Shown piece after piece: positions 1-11,154 of a stretch of DNA of 64,000 nucleotides. The notes under the pieces are model-generated. The model saw only the letters and a program-made list of their open reading frames with translations. It was not told where the DNA came from and did not search any database. The stretch covers positions 1,674,001 to 1,738,000 of the forward strand of contig OZ244849.1 of assembly GCA_965220875.1 (NCBI GenBank). Reading direction: 5' to 3'. This DNA comes from WTFY01 sp965220875. Lineage in GTDB: Bacteria > Pseudomonadota > Gammaproteobacteria > UBA4575. Position numbers and translations under genes: made by a program. Positions within the stretch are counted from its first letter, which is position 1, and each line of letters starts with the position of its first letter.

Positions 1-32
1 CGATCCTCCCTGGCGGATTCGAAATCAAGTAA
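1..32 (+). CDS. 3' end of a truncated upstream gene, possibly the Tad secretin
   Basis: Only the last nine codons (ILPGGFEIK) and a TAA stop lie inside the window, nine bases before the cpaD-like start. Its place just upstream of cpaD in a tad/cpa cluster makes the outer-membrane secretin CpaC/RcpA the likeliest identity, but nine residues cannot show it. This is inference from gene order only. Confidence 0.4.
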   Translation, partial: ILPGGFEIK

Positions 33-41
33 CGGGAGTTC

Positions 42-740
42 ATGATGTTGCAACGAGGACTGACAGCAAAGGGTTGTGGATACGCTTGCCGAAATGGGTG
101 GAAATGGGCGCTGTTGACCTGCACGTTCTTGCTGGCGGCAGGTTGCACGCAACCGTACCATTTGCAAAACCCTGAGCACTCACCCAAGGTCATTCAACTG
201 CACTGGAACTGGCAGGCTCATCCGGTACAGTTCAAACCTACCTCAGCCCTGCTGTCCGAGGACGAGCGCCGTCGCCTGGATGATTTCATCAACGAAGTCG
301 CACCTAAGCCTGATTATCGCATTTTGGTCGAATACGGCAGTAAAGGCGACCTAGATCAGTTGACCCGGAATCGCATCGATGCCATCACCCTGCAATTGAA
401 ACAGCATCTGCCTGGGGCGGTGGTGCATGTGCACTCGGGGGGCGAGTCGCTTCCTCATGGTGTGCACGTCCTGATCGGCCATTATCTGGTCAGGATTCCA
501 GACTGTCCTGACTGGACTCGACTGCCAGGGTCGGATTCAGGCAATGTGCCTGACAGCAACTTTGGCTGTGCGACAGCCATTAACCTCAGCCGGATGGTAG
601 CGGATCCAACGGACTTACAGCAGGGACGCAGCCTTGCCCCGGGAGACGCACAGGTTCTTTCGGCAGCGGTACGCCGATACTGGGAGGACAAGGTCAAGGA
701 TCCGGTTGCTCCATCCAGTCAAGCAGGCGCAAACGAGTAA
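42..740 (+). CDS. cpaD: CpaD-like pilus-assembly lipoprotein
   Basis: Outer-membrane lipoprotein of the Tad/Flp (type IVc) pilus machine, thought to assist the secretin. The 232-residue product starts with a lipoprotein signal (hydrophobic run ending LLAAGC, lipid Cys35). Near residues 172-191 it has NFGCATAINLSRMVADPTDL, which matches the conserved CpaD block around GCAxxxNLxxMVADPxDL. ATG at 42 follows GGGAG at a normal distance; a second ATG at 45 is equally possible. It is followed after about five bases by the cpaE-like gene, so it is the first complete gene of a tight cpaD-E-F-tadB-tadC run. The family assignment is firm; the pilus itself (flp, tadE/F) is not in the window. Confidence 0.82.
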   Translation: MMLQRGLTAKGCGYACRNGWKWALLTCTFLLAAGCTQPYHLQNPEHSPKVIQLHWNWQAHPVQFKPTSALLSEDERRRLDDFINEVAPKPDYRILVEYGSKGDLDQLTRNRIDAITLQLKQHLPGAVVHVHSGGESLPHGVHVLIGHYLVRIPDCPDWTRLPGSDSGNVPDSNFGCATAINLSRMVADPTDLQQGRSLAPGDAQVLSAAVRRYWEDKVKDPVAPSSQAGANE

Positions 741-745
741 CTGTG

Positions 746-1956
746 ATGGCTGCAAACCTCCAGGCAAAGTCCGACAGTAGTGCAACCTTGGTGGCCTTCG
801 CAACCGATTCCACCACGATGGCAACGATCGAACAGGCAGCCAACCGTCACTGGCCAGGTGCGATCATGATTGAAGGCGGCGCCGAAGCTGCGGTGGCCTA
901 TATGAAAGATACGCAGGAGCTGGATGTCGTTGTGGTCGACCTGGGCACGAGCGAGCGAATGCTTGAGGATCTCCAGGCCGTGGTGGATGCGGGCAACGCC
1001 ATGATACGGATCATCGTGCTGGGGACCGCCAATGATCTCGTTCTTTATAAACATCTGGTCGCCGCGGGTGCGGCAGACTATCTGGTGAAGCCAGTCCATG
1101 TTGACGAACTTGAGGCTTCACTCCTCGCGGCGGTGCGCCACGAACGACCAGCGGTTGCGGAAACCGCTGCGCCGGAGGCCAAGATCGTCGTCACCATTGG
1201 CGCCCGTGGAGGAGCCGGTGCAACGACCGTTTCGACCAATGCGGCCTGGATACTTGCAGAAGAACGTGGACAGAATACGGTACTAGTCGACCTCGACCTC
1301 CAATTCGGTTCAACGGCACTGTCCCTCAACCTCGTGCCTGCAGGCGGCATGATCGAGACGCTGCGCGACCCGGACCGTGTTGACCAGTTGTTTCTGCAAA
1401 AAGCACTGTCTCCGAAGACGAAACGCTTATCGGTGCTGGCGGCGGAAGAAAATCTGGATCAAGGCCTTGGTTTCGGCGAGGACGGTGTTGATCGGCTGAT
1501 TGCCGAGTTGAGCCGAATGTTTCCCTGGGTCTGGATCGATGTGCCACGGGTGTTATATCAAGTGACGGCCAGCGTGATCGCCAACGCATCGCATGTTTTC
1601 CTGGTGTCGGATCTGTCACTTGCAGGTATGCGCGATACGATCCGCCTCGCCTCGTACTGTGACACCCTTAACGGCAAGGCAGAGATCGGTGTCATCGTCA
1701 ACCGCATCGGGGCTTCAAAGGGGATACAGCTAGCTGAATTCAAAAAAGGGGTCCCCAAACCCGTCATCGCCTGCCTGCCAGAAGACCGAAAGGCCGGCAC
1801 CGCTGCGACGGACGGCAAGCCCATCACCCAGGTCGCGGGCCGCAGCAAGCTTGTGGCAGAAATCCGGAAGGTCGTCATGGGCTTGAGTCCAGAAGACCCG
1901 AAGAAAAAACGGGGTTTCACGCTCTTTCGTGGGTCTCGTACGGAGTCCGGCAGTTG

Positions 1957-1957
<1 letters not shown>
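746..1957 (+). CDS. cpaE: CpaE/TadZ-like pilus localisation ATPase
   Basis: MinD/ParA-superfamily protein that places the Tad pilus machine at the cell pole. Residues about 12-130 look like an atypical receiver domain (DVVVVDLGTSE gives the expected Asp). The ATPase part begins near residue 147 with IGARGGAGATTVS, a deviant P-loop in which Arg stands for the usual signature Lys before GG; such changes are common in the CpaE/TadZ family. VLVDLDLQFGSTALSLNL follows, the usual Walker A-prime region of this family. GTG at 743 directly precedes the ATG at 746; I prefer the ATG. The stop at 1955-1957 overlaps the next start (TGATG), which indicates translational coupling with cpaF. Confidence 0.83.
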
Positions 1958-3680
<1,723 letters not shown>

Positions 3681-3684
<4 letters not shown>

Positions 3685-4670
3685 ACGGGATGATACTCGA
3701 CAGGATTGACCCGAACATCGCTGCGATACTCGTGGTTGGCGTGCTGGCGCTTGTATATGTTTTCGTCTTGTTGGTGGCGATGCGCCGCTTCAGGGTTCGC
3801 AAGCGCATAACAGCGTTGAGTCAACGCTGGCAAGCGCGTGCCGCTGGCGCCGAAATCGAAATACCGTCCATCCGGCGCGACACAGTGACAGTTGGCCCCT
3901 TGCTCAGGAAGATATTGCCGAATCAGGACAGGCTGCGCCTGCGATTGTCGCAAAGTGGCCGGTCGATCACGGTACGCCAATACGTGCTTGGATCTCTCGT
4001 AATTGGACTTTTGACTGTTGTATTGATGGCCGTCGTGCTCGGTTACTCGGTCCCTGTGTCTGTCCTTGGGGCATGCGTGGCTGGTTTTGCATTGCCCCAT
4101 CTCTTTGTCAACCACCTGTGCAGGCGCAGGCAGCATGCATTCACAGACCAGTTTCCCGAGGGTATCGAACTGATCATCCGCGGCCTGCGAACGGGCATGC
4201 CACTGATTGAGTCCGCTGCAATCCTGGCTCGCGAAATGCCGAAGCCCATCGGCCCCGAGTTCCAGGGCATTGTTGACTCGGTGCGGCTCGGCAATACCCT
4301 CGATGATGCCCTCAGGGCTGCGCTCTTGCGCATCGATACCCCGGAGTTCAGGTTCTTCGCCACGGCGGTCACCATTCAGCAGACCACGGGCGGCAATCTG
4401 GCTGAAACACTGGGAAACCTGGCCGACATGCTGCGCAAGCGACAGCAGATGAAACAACAAATCAAGGCCATTGTGTCGGAACCCAAGGCCAGTGCGTGGA
4501 TACTCGGCAGCCTCCCCTTCATCATGTTTGCAATCCTTTTCGCTGTGGAGGCCAGTTATGCCATGACCCTGTTTCATGACCCGCGAGGTCGCCTGATGCT
4601 CGGCTTAGCGTTGATGAGTCAGTTCATCGGTGTGGTGATCATGGTCAGGATGGTCAAGTTCAAGATTTGA
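3681..4670 (+). CDS. tadB: TadB-like inner-membrane pilus platform protein
   Basis: Inner-membrane platform protein of the Tad pilus, paired with TadC and driven by the CpaF ATPase. The 329-residue product has a hydrophobic segment near residues 12-32, another pair near 103-135, a type II secretion F (GspF) domain at about 155-280 (FPEGIELIIRGLRTGMPLIE), and two hydrophobic segments at the C-terminus. The ATG at 3681 overlaps the cpaF stop (ATGA), and its own stop overlaps tadC (TGATG), so the genes are tightly coupled. Family and role are well supported by sequence and context. Confidence 0.88.
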
Positions 4671-5638
4671 TGAATGACACACTGCTTTCGGTTTCATCCG
4701 GCCAGGTGATTGCCTGGCTTACGGCTCTGGTTGCCGTGGCCGTTGTTCTGGTAGCGTGGGGCCGGTTGCTTGCACCGCGCACACCGAAGTCTCGAATTCG
4801 TGCGTTGATTGAAATGCGCGACGAGTTGTACCGTGCACAGAACCAGCCGGAATTTCATGTGGCGCGCGCCCGGGCATTCAGTTTTGTGGAGCGTGCGGTC
4901 GAGCGCCTGGATCTGATGAAAGACAAGCGCACCGACCAGTTCCGTGAGAGGCTGGTCCAGGCAGGATGGCGCGGCAAGAACGCTCTAGTTATCTATGTAT
5001 TCCTGAGGTTCGTGATGCTGCTGGCCTCCATGATCGGTGCGATCCTGTTTCTGTACATCTTCCCCGTATTTGACATTTCCAACATCGAAAAGCTTGTGGC
5101 CACACTGGGGGCGGTATTGGTCGGCCTGTACGTGCCCAACCTGGTTACTTCAAAGGCCATTGAGCGACGCCAGGATAAGATCATGAAAGCCATGCCCGAT
5201 GGGCTTGATCTCCTGTTGGTCTGTGCGGAAGCAGGGCTCAGTTTCGAGGCTGCACTCGATTATGTCGCGACCGAGACAAATCAAACCTTGCCGGAGTTCT
5301 CAGACGAGATCAGCCAGACATTGATCGAGTTAAAATTTGTCCCTGACAGACGATTGGCATTACAAAATCTGGCACGCCGTGTACAGATTCCCGATATGCG
5401 CAGTTTTACGAACACGCTCATCCAGACCGAGCGTCATGGTACACCATTGTCGGAAGCCCTGCGCGTGATGTCTGAGGATATGCGTACTAAACGGATGATG
5501 AAGGCTGAGGAAAAGGCTGCACGGCTTCCCGCTGTGCTCACCATACCCATGCTTGTATTCATCCTGCCTGCGCTTTTTGTAGTGATCATTGGACCGGCTA
5601 CGCTGGACATTATCGATGTATTCAAGCAAATGAAGTGA
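4670..5638 (+). CDS. tadC: TadC-like inner-membrane pilus platform protein
   Basis: Second GspF-type platform protein of the Tad system, 322 residues. It has an N-terminal membrane segment (about residues 14-33), a central hydrophobic pair (about 110-165), a GspF domain (MPDGLDLLLVCAEAGLSFEA) and a C-terminal membrane segment (LTIPMLVFILPALFVVIIG). The ATG at 4670 overlaps the tadB stop; a TTG at 4667 is in frame but less likely. It is the last gene of the coupled cpaD-E-F-tadB-tadC run; the following lipoprotein gene starts about 70 bases later. Confidence 0.88.
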   Translation: MNDTLLSVSSGQVIAWLTALVAVAVVLVAWGRLLAPRTPKSRIRALIEMRDELYRAQNQPEFHVARARAFSFVERAVERLDLMKDKRTDQFRERLVQAGWRGKNALVIYVFLRFVMLLASMIGAILFLYIFPVFDISNIEKLVATLGAVLVGLYVPNLVTSKAIERRQDKIMKAMPDGLDLLLVCAEAGLSFEAALDYVATETNQTLPEFSDEISQTLIELKFVPDRRLALQNLARRVQIPDMRSFTNTLIQTERHGTPLSEALRVMSEDMRTKRMMKAEEKAARLPAVLTIPMLVFILPALFVVIIGPATLDIIDVFKQMK

Positions 5639-5709
5639 TTCCGCCCAGTTCAACCATGTCCTGCCCTTCGATAGAACCTTCGCGCAAACCTGATACCTTT
5701 GGCATTTTT

Positions 5710-7326
5710 ATGCTCGCTTCTCCTTATACCCTGCCTGCTAAGGCGCTTCAGTTTGCGGCGCTCTTGCTGGTTGCCGCTCTGGCACTTGGGCTTGCAGGGT
5801 GTGGCGGTGGCGGGGGTTCCAGTGCCCCTAACATGCAGCCGACAGAAATGCAGCCACCTGATGCACCGCCACCTGAAACGCAACCGCCTCCCGATATGCA
5901 GCCACCTGATGCACAGCCGCCTGCACCGCCGCCTGAAACGCAACCGTCCCCCGACACGCAGCCACCCAATAGGCAGCCGCCCAGGGCTGATCCGCAACCG
6001 CGCGAAATCCAGCTGCCCGGGTGGTCCCATACCCTGACTCCTGACAACCTGGAATTCTCCATCGAGGACGGCGAGATCACGGGCATCCGCGTCCATCCCG
6101 GCTCACATTATGAGGAAGGCCGCGTGCGCTTTTCCTGCCCGGCGTCAGGACCCTTTTGCAGTGTACTGATCCGGCGCACCGGCAACACATTCGAAATCAC
6201 CAACACACAAGGCCGCGTAACGGCGGAGTTCATCCCGCCCACAAAAGCCTCGGGACTGGTAGCGGGTGGGCTCAATGCCGTCAGGGCTGATGTAGTCCCA
6301 TCCCAAGACTACAATGTCCCCCGAGCCATTGCCTACAAAGGATCCTTATCCGACGACTCCATGAATGTTCAGGAATTCGAGTCGTTCGCTGTGCGCCAGT
6401 ACGGCAAAGTCGTCAGTGACGATGACCACGGCCAGGTTTTGGTGCTTGCCGACCCGCAGAATCCAGGCCAACACAAGTATGTCTTCCAGCGGGACGAAGA
6501 CAAGGCGCTGACGACCTTTGAGACCGACCTCACTCTCACCGACAGGAGACGTGGAGAGGTGGACACGGTGGATCAGGTCATCCCGGCCGCCCTTTCCTCA
6601 CTCGACGGCTTTACGGGCGTAGACCTCTCCGAGGGCACGACCAGCGTCCATATCTGGTCGGACCTGGCCGACGCGACTCATACCGACTGGAAGGGCTTCG
6701 GCTACTGGCTGGATACGTCCGGCGACGGCCAGCTCGGCACGTTCGGGATCACTGGCCATGTCTGGGAGGCAGGCCCGACTGGTAATATACGAAGACCGGA
6801 TGAGACAGACTTCCCCCACCTGAATGATCTCACGGGCACGGCGAGCTACGAGGGTCCCGCAGCCGGACTGCATGCAAAGGCGGGGGCGGTGAATCTGTTC
6901 ACGGCAACGGCGACCCTGACGGCGGACTTTGATGCCGTTGAGCGTGATGTCACGAGGGAATATCCTGGGTTCAAGGGCCACGTGACGGGCCGGATTCACT
7001 CTATCGTCTCCGGCGGCGAGCCCTTGTCCGGAGAGATCCTCCTGAACAATCCGGTGGGTGTGACCGGCAGCAATGTCGCGCGCACACATGCTGAGACGGG
7101 CGATGGCAGGGATCGTAGGTTCTACGCCCATATCGAGGGGGCCACTGCAATGGAAGAGGGTGGCAGTGCAGGCTTCTGGCAGGCGTTGTTCACAGGGGAG
7201 CGGCAGACGGGCGTACCCGATGAGCAGAACTATCCCGCGGGGATCGTCGGTACCTTCGGGGCAACACGCGGTGCGGGCGAGAACATGGAGAACTTTATGG
7301 GCGGATTCGCTGCCGGAAAGCAGTAG
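5710..7326 (+). CDS. Surface lipoprotein with a TbpB-like C-terminal barrel
   Basis: Predicted exported lipoprotein of about 538 residues. With the ATG at 5710 the signal is compact (FAALLLVAALALGLAGC, lipid Cys31); upstream in-frame starts (GTG 5635, ATG 5656) would place an odd polar extension before it. After the Cys come Gly residues and a Pro/Gln-rich linker (about residues 40-100) with PPDAPPPETQPP-type repeats, then a beta-rich region. The C-terminal part ends in PAGIVGTFGATRG, which resembles the closing strand of transferrin-binding-protein-B-like or Slam-exported lipoproteins. What it binds is unknown. It follows tadC on the same strand, and another TbpB-like lipoprotein lies at 10288. 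No Slam transporter is visible nearby. Confidence 0.6.
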   Translation: MLASPYTLPAKALQFAALLLVAALALGLAGCGGGGGSSAPNMQPTEMQPPDAPPPETQPPPDMQPPDAQPPAPPPETQPSPDTQPPNRQPPRADPQPREIQLPGWSHTLTPDNLEFSIEDGEITGIRVHPGSHYEEGRVRFSCPASGPFCSVLIRRTGNTFEITNTQGRVTAEFIPPTKASGLVAGGLNAVRADVVPSQDYNVPRAIAYKGSLSDDSMNVQEFESFAVRQYGKVVSDDDHGQVLVLADPQNPGQHKYVFQRDEDKALTTFETDLTLTDRRRGEVDTVDQVIPAALSSLDGFTGVDLSEGTTSVHIWSDLADATHTDWKGFGYWLDTSGDGQLGTFGITGHVWEAGPTGNIRRPDETDFPHLNDLTGTASYEGPAAGLHAKAGAVNLFTATATLTADFDAVERDVTREYPGFKGHVTGRIHSIVSGGEPLSGEILLNNPVGVTGSNVARTHAETGDGRDRRFYAHIEGATAMEEGGSAGFWQALFTGERQTGVPDEQNYPAGIVGTFGATRGAGENMENFMGGFAAGKQ

Positions 7327-7378
7327 CAAGGCGATAAAAGGCGTTGCGCCAACAATCGAACGGAAACAGTAACTGACG

Positions 7379-8275
7379 ATGAGACGTACGCGTTGGCTGA
7401 GAAGATTTACGGTGAAGCGCATGACCAGGACACTGGTTGCGGCAGCTGTCGTGGCGCTCGGAGTCGCCGCAATCACACCTTCGGCCTGGAACGAGGCAAA
7501 GCATATGGTTCGGGAATCCCACGGGGCTATCAATAACGCCATTGGACTGAACACGGAGCGCATGATGGGTTTGCTTGTAGAAGGTGCGGGAGCGGTCCGT
7601 GATGTGTTCGATGGACAAGCGAAAGCAGGCTCCCTGGCGGATCACGCAATTCGAGTCGCGGAGGCAACGCTCACGGGGTCTGCACGGATTATCGACGGCG
7701 ATACGCTGGAAGTTCGCGGGACACGCATACGTCTACATGGCATCGATGCCCCGGAGAGCGCGCAGCAATGTCGTTCGCAAGGTCAGGTTTGGTCATGTGG
7801 TCGTGAGGCCACCCGTGCACTTGCCCGTCGCATCGGCTCGCATCCTGTAGCCTGCAAAGAACGTGACCGGGATCGCTACGGGCGCGTGGTCGCTGTGTGC
7901 CGGGTTGGGGGCGAAGACGTGAACGCATGGATGGTCGCTGAGGGCTGGGCATTTGCCTACCGTCAGTATTCCAGGCGTTATCTTGCGGAAGAGATGGCGG
8001 CTAAGGCAGCCAAACGCGGGGTATGGCAGGGTGATGTGGTTCCCCCTTGGGACTGGCGCAGGGGCAAGCGATTCACCGACACGGGGACAACGATGAAACG
8101 AGATAGAGGACGATGCAAGATCAAAGGCAATATCAGCAAGGGTGGGAAGCGCATCTATCATGTGCCGGGTGGACGATTCTATGACCAAACCCGTATCAAT
8201 ACCTCGCAGGGTGAAAGGTGGTTCTGCTCTGAGTCCGAGGCGCGGGGGGCAGGATGGCGACGCTCGCGTCAGTAG
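7379..8275 (+). CDS. Membrane-anchored thermonuclease with C-terminal sunset-like domain
   Basis: Staphylococcal-nuclease-family protein of 298 residues. One N-terminal hydrophobic segment (about residues 17-36) should act as a signal or anchor, so the enzyme probably works outside the cytoplasm on DNA or RNA. The nuclease core runs from about 100 to 225, with all expected residues visible: DGDT, RLHGIDAPE and the Arg in DRYGR. After it comes a separate C-terminal module (about 243-298) with CKIKGNIS, KRIYHVPGGRFYDQT and ERWFCSESEARGAGWR. This matches the sunset domain often attached to such nucleases, whose two Cys may form a disulfide. It starts 52 bases after the lipoprotein gene and may be cotranscribed. 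No link to the pilus is shown. Confidence 0.85.
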   Translation: MRRTRWLRRFTVKRMTRTLVAAAVVALGVAAITPSAWNEAKHMVRESHGAINNAIGLNTERMMGLLVEGAGAVRDVFDGQAKAGSLADHAIRVAEATLTGSARIIDGDTLEVRGTRIRLHGIDAPESAQQCRSQGQVWSCGREATRALARRIGSHPVACKERDRDRYGRVVAVCRVGGEDVNAWMVAEGWAFAYRQYSRRYLAEEMAAKAAKRGVWQGDVVPPWDWRRGKRFTDTGTTMKRDRGRCKIKGNISKGGKRIYHVPGGRFYDQTRINTSQGERWFCSESEARGAGWRRSRQ

Positions 8276-8313
8276 CCAAGCCTATGCTGGTCTTTCAGGT
8301 TGATCGGTAGCCT

Positions 8314-9018
8314 TCAATTTAATTTGCCAAGCTTCCACACCCAACTCGCAAGAACCCGCGAATCTCCCGTTTCACGTGCCTCGTTGCGCAACTCGCGCTG
8401 CAGGTCCTTCAATTTGCCGAAGATCCTGATCATCTCCCCCTTAACCTCACGGGTCGGTGTCGGTGGCTTCCTCAACTCGTCTGCAAAGACAAGGCACCCC
8501 GTGACCCGTGCGCCAGGCGGTGCATGCTTCTGCACGGCTTTGACGTTGTCTGCGATAATCCCCATGGTCTTATTGAATTCTTTTCTTGGGATGCGCTGAT
8601 ACTTCGTTTCGATCACCCATAGCCCGTGCGGCGTAGCCACCAGGTGGTCAATATCGCCGTACCGTGCGACCTCCTTCACATTGTGCGCCACTGCGCACGC
8701 GTCCCGGGTCAGTGCATACTCGATCTTTTGCCCAATGATTTGCTCGGCAAGTTTTCCCTTTTTCATGTTTTGCAACTGCCAGCCGCCCTTATACCTGTAC
8801 CAGGCGTATATCAATAACAACAGGCCAGGCAACATGCTAGCCAACAACATTGGCAAGGGGATTGACTCCAGAAAGAGACGAGTTCCGAATACTACCAAGA
8901 TCGTCAAACCCGCCCCGCAAAGCCACCCGACCCCTAGATTCAACAGCAGTGCGACATCAATTGCCTGATCAAGCATCTTTTCTTGAAGCCACTCTCCGGG
9001 GTTTCTTTTCAATTTCAT
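8314..9018 (-). CDS. Membrane protein with NERD (nuclease-related) domain
   Basis: The 234-residue product has two hydrophobic segments near residues 22-45 and 53-72, then a NERD domain (about 88-200). The motifs GDIDHLVATPHGLWVIETKY and the earlier conserved Glu fit the D...ExK core of this nuclease-like fold. NERD proteins are thought to act on nucleic acids, but most are uncharacterised. It faces the thermonuclease gene end to end with 38 bases between, with no clear terminator. The ATG at 9018 follows AAGGAGACAGT on the minus strand, a strong ribosome site. Confidence 0.8.
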   Translation of the reverse strand: MKLKRNPGEWLQEKMLDQAIDVALLLNLGVGWLCGAGLTILVVFGTRLFLESIPLPMLLASMLPGLLLLIYAWYRYKGGWQLQNMKKGKLAEQIIGQKIEYALTRDACAVAHNVKEVARYGDIDHLVATPHGLWVIETKYQRIPRKEFNKTMGIIADNVKAVQKHAPPGARVTGCLVFADELRKPPTPTREVKGEMIRIFGKLKDLQRELRNEARETGDSRVLASWVWKLGKLN

Positions 9019-9167
9019 ACTGTCTCCTTTCGATGAGGACCGCAGACCATGCAGAGATGTGCGGCAGATTCAGGTCTCGGAGCCGCTGAAGGCCAAGAGG
9101 CCACATCGCCAGACTCACAAACCATTGTTGTTTTCAGAATTACATCACGCCTTGTGTTTGAGGCAGG

Positions 9168-10046
9168 CTAGGGCGCAGCCTGTGTGTCTTCGATAGTACC
9201 GGCATTGAGAACCATTCCAATGACTCCCATGGCGGCTACCCTGGATTTATGATCTGACAGTCCTGCCACAACTGCGAAGAACTCCAGCATGCGTTCGATC
9301 ATCTGCTCGTCGGCTTCCATGACTAGTACGGCTGTCGCGCGTTTCGAACTCCCACCTAGGACGTGAGCCAGGGCCAGGTTTGCACGATGGTGCAGGCCCG
9401 TACCCGGGAGCGCATTGGCTTGCACAAGAATGGTGACCGCCTCTTCATGTGCACCCGACAGGGCAAGAGACAACCCCAGGTTGTTGAGCAGCTTAAGGTC
9501 GCGGTCGAGGCTGAGGCCCTCGCGATACGCAGTCTGTGCTGCTTCCGCATTGCCTAGGATGTCGTGTGCCACACCGATCCCGTTGAATAAAGCTGCATCA
9601 CTGCCGTGTTCACGGGCCAAGTGGAACTGTTCCAGAGCCAGTGAAGGCTGGCCAAGGACAACCAGCGTTTCACCGTATCCGACGAGGGCTTCGAAGTTGT
9701 GCGGGTCAATTGTCAACACGCGTTTCCAGGCATTTCCAGCCTCGCGGTACCTCCCCAAGCCATCGAGTGTCTCAGCCAGGCGAAGCAATGGTGTGGGATC
9801 CTGCGTGTCAAGTAAGTGGGCCTGGCGATAGAAAGGGATAGCTGCCGCAAATTTGCCAGAATCCCGTGCCACATCGCCGAGACGCAGCAGTATCTCACGG
9901 TCATCATCCAAGACGGCGTCGGTGTGAGGGGTCGGCACACAGGCGGACAGGCAGACTATCACTACAAACAGGGAGGTGAGCCGTTTCAGTTGATTGGTGA
10001 AACCCCAGGAAATGATCACCTGGATGTTCTGTTCGCCTTGGGCCAT
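9168..10046 (-). CDS. tadD: TadD-like TPR lipoprotein
   Basis: Predicted lipoprotein of 292 residues with signal FVVIVCLSAC (lipid Cys36) followed by several tetratricopeptide repeats (about residues 48-240, for example LRLGDVARDSGKFAAAIPFY and LLRLAETLDGLGRYREAGNA). Single-gene TPR lipoproteins of this type are the TadD component of Tad pili, a scaffold for secretin assembly. Here it is on the strand opposite the cpa run and about 3.5 kb from tadC, so the assignment rests on architecture plus neighbourhood. Other TPR lipoproteins such as PilW-like proteins cannot be excluded. Confidence 0.68.
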   Translation of the reverse strand: MAQGEQNIQVIISWGFTNQLKRLTSLFVVIVCLSACVPTPHTDAVLDDDREILLRLGDVARDSGKFAAAIPFYRQAHLLDTQDPTPLLRLAETLDGLGRYREAGNAWKRVLTIDPHNFEALVGYGETLVVLGQPSLALEQFHLAREHGSDAALFNGIGVAHDILGNAEAAQTAYREGLSLDRDLKLLNNLGLSLALSGAHEEAVTILVQANALPGTGLHHRANLALAHVLGGSSKRATAVLVMEADEQMIERMLEFFAVVAGLSDHKSRVAAMGVIGMVLNAGTIEDTQAAP

Positions 10047-10287
10047 GAACTTCCCCTTAAATATATGAGCATTGACGCAAGCGGCACACGCACAATCCGT
10101 CGATCAGTTGACACATCCATTTCATGCACCATGCCCGTCATTCTGTCTGTTAGCCCGTCTTCTCCAGAGCGGTGCAGTGATGCCACTGCTTCAATTAGGA
10201 CAACTCCTGCCTAATGACATTCAGGGTTACACGCAGCCCATCCCGGTATGAAGATATGCTGGGCTCTGAATAAGTCTGCAGATGCAG

Positions 10288-11154
10288 CTAGTCCCGATTC
10301 GCGCCAAACGAGCCCAGCAGCCCTTGCGGGTGCTCGAACACTCCTCCCACTTCCTCGTGCTCCGGACCGTAGAATGTGCCCGAGACGCGGTGATTGTCCG
10401 CATGGTAGCGGCTGAACTGTCCATCGCCCACGACCAAGTCCTCAAAAGCAATATCGGTATAGGCCTGCCCGGTGGTAGCATTCTCGAGTGCGCTCAGGTG
10501 TACGTCTGCCAGGACCTCGGTTCCAATGCTTACGGTGATACTCGACTCTCCCCTGACGTACGAGCCGCGCTGTTCTCCAGCCGTATCGTCGCGGGCCGAA
10601 ACGCCACCGGTCCAGGTCGCTTCCATCGTGGGATTGGTAAACGTGGATTCCCCGGTCACGGTCGCATACACCTGCTGCACGCCCTGGGAGGGATCGAAGT
10701 CTGCCAGCAAGCGCACGACGGTCGACGCGAAGAAACTGTACTGCATCCATCCACCATAGGTATGCGTGTCGGCGAAGCCGCTCGCGGAACTCCAGTCCTC
10801 AAGAGCCGTGCTGACACCGTTTACCTCACCGGTCAGCGTGAGGTCATCGGCAAAGACCTCGACCACCCTGTCCGCGTAAAGGAACAACGAGTAACCGACC
10901 TTGCAGTACCTGGTCTTGCATTCGACGGAGACGCGTTCAGGCTCTGTTCGGCCAGGCACCCAATTGATGCGATCGGTGGAGTGCATCGCGTTGGCATTGC
11001 TTGCGATGCGCTCGTAATTCTGTATCGCGTAATATTCAGGAGGCGGAACCGGGATTCGGCTGGACCCCCCACTCATGCAGCCTGTGAACAATACGCACAG
11101 GGCCAGAATGATGCAGTACTTGAGAAATGATAATGAATTATTGTTTTGAACCAT
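10288..11154 (-). CDS. TbpB-like surface lipoprotein
   Basis: Predicted lipoprotein of 288 residues: signal YCIILALCVLFTGC (lipid Cys26) when the ATG at 11154 is used; the open frame extends upstream to 11214 but that adds an implausible polar lead. The C-terminal half is a beta-rich domain ending GTFYGPEHEEVGGVFEHPQG...GSFGANRD, the typical close of the transferrin-binding-protein-B-like / Slam-dependent surface lipoprotein barrel. Ligand unknown. It lies alone on the minus strand, with 241 bases to tadD, and is the second such lipoprotein in this pilus region. Confidence 0.72.
   Translation of the reverse strand: MVQNNNSLSFLKYCIILALCVLFTGCMSGGSSRIPVPPPEYYAIQNYERIASNANAMHSTDRINWVPGRTEPERVSVECKTRYCKVGYSLFLYADRVVEVFADDLTLTGEVNGVSTALEDWSSASGFADTHTYGGWMQYSFFASTVVRLLADFDPSQGVQQVYATVTGESTFTNPTMEATWTGGVSARDDTAGEQRGSYVRGESSITVSIGTEVLADVHLSALENATTGQAYTDIAFEDLVVGDGQFSRYHADNHRVSGTFYGPEHEEVGGVFEHPQGLLGSFGANRD

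Noticed and set aside
6598..7563. 321-codon minus-strand frame over the lipoprotein gene
   Set aside because: Overlaps the plus-strand lipoprotein with signal peptide; no family features.
10282..11130. 282-codon plus-strand frame opposite the TbpB-like lipoprotein
   Set aside because: The minus strand has the lipobox and the TbpB-like end; the plus frame has neither a signal nor motifs.
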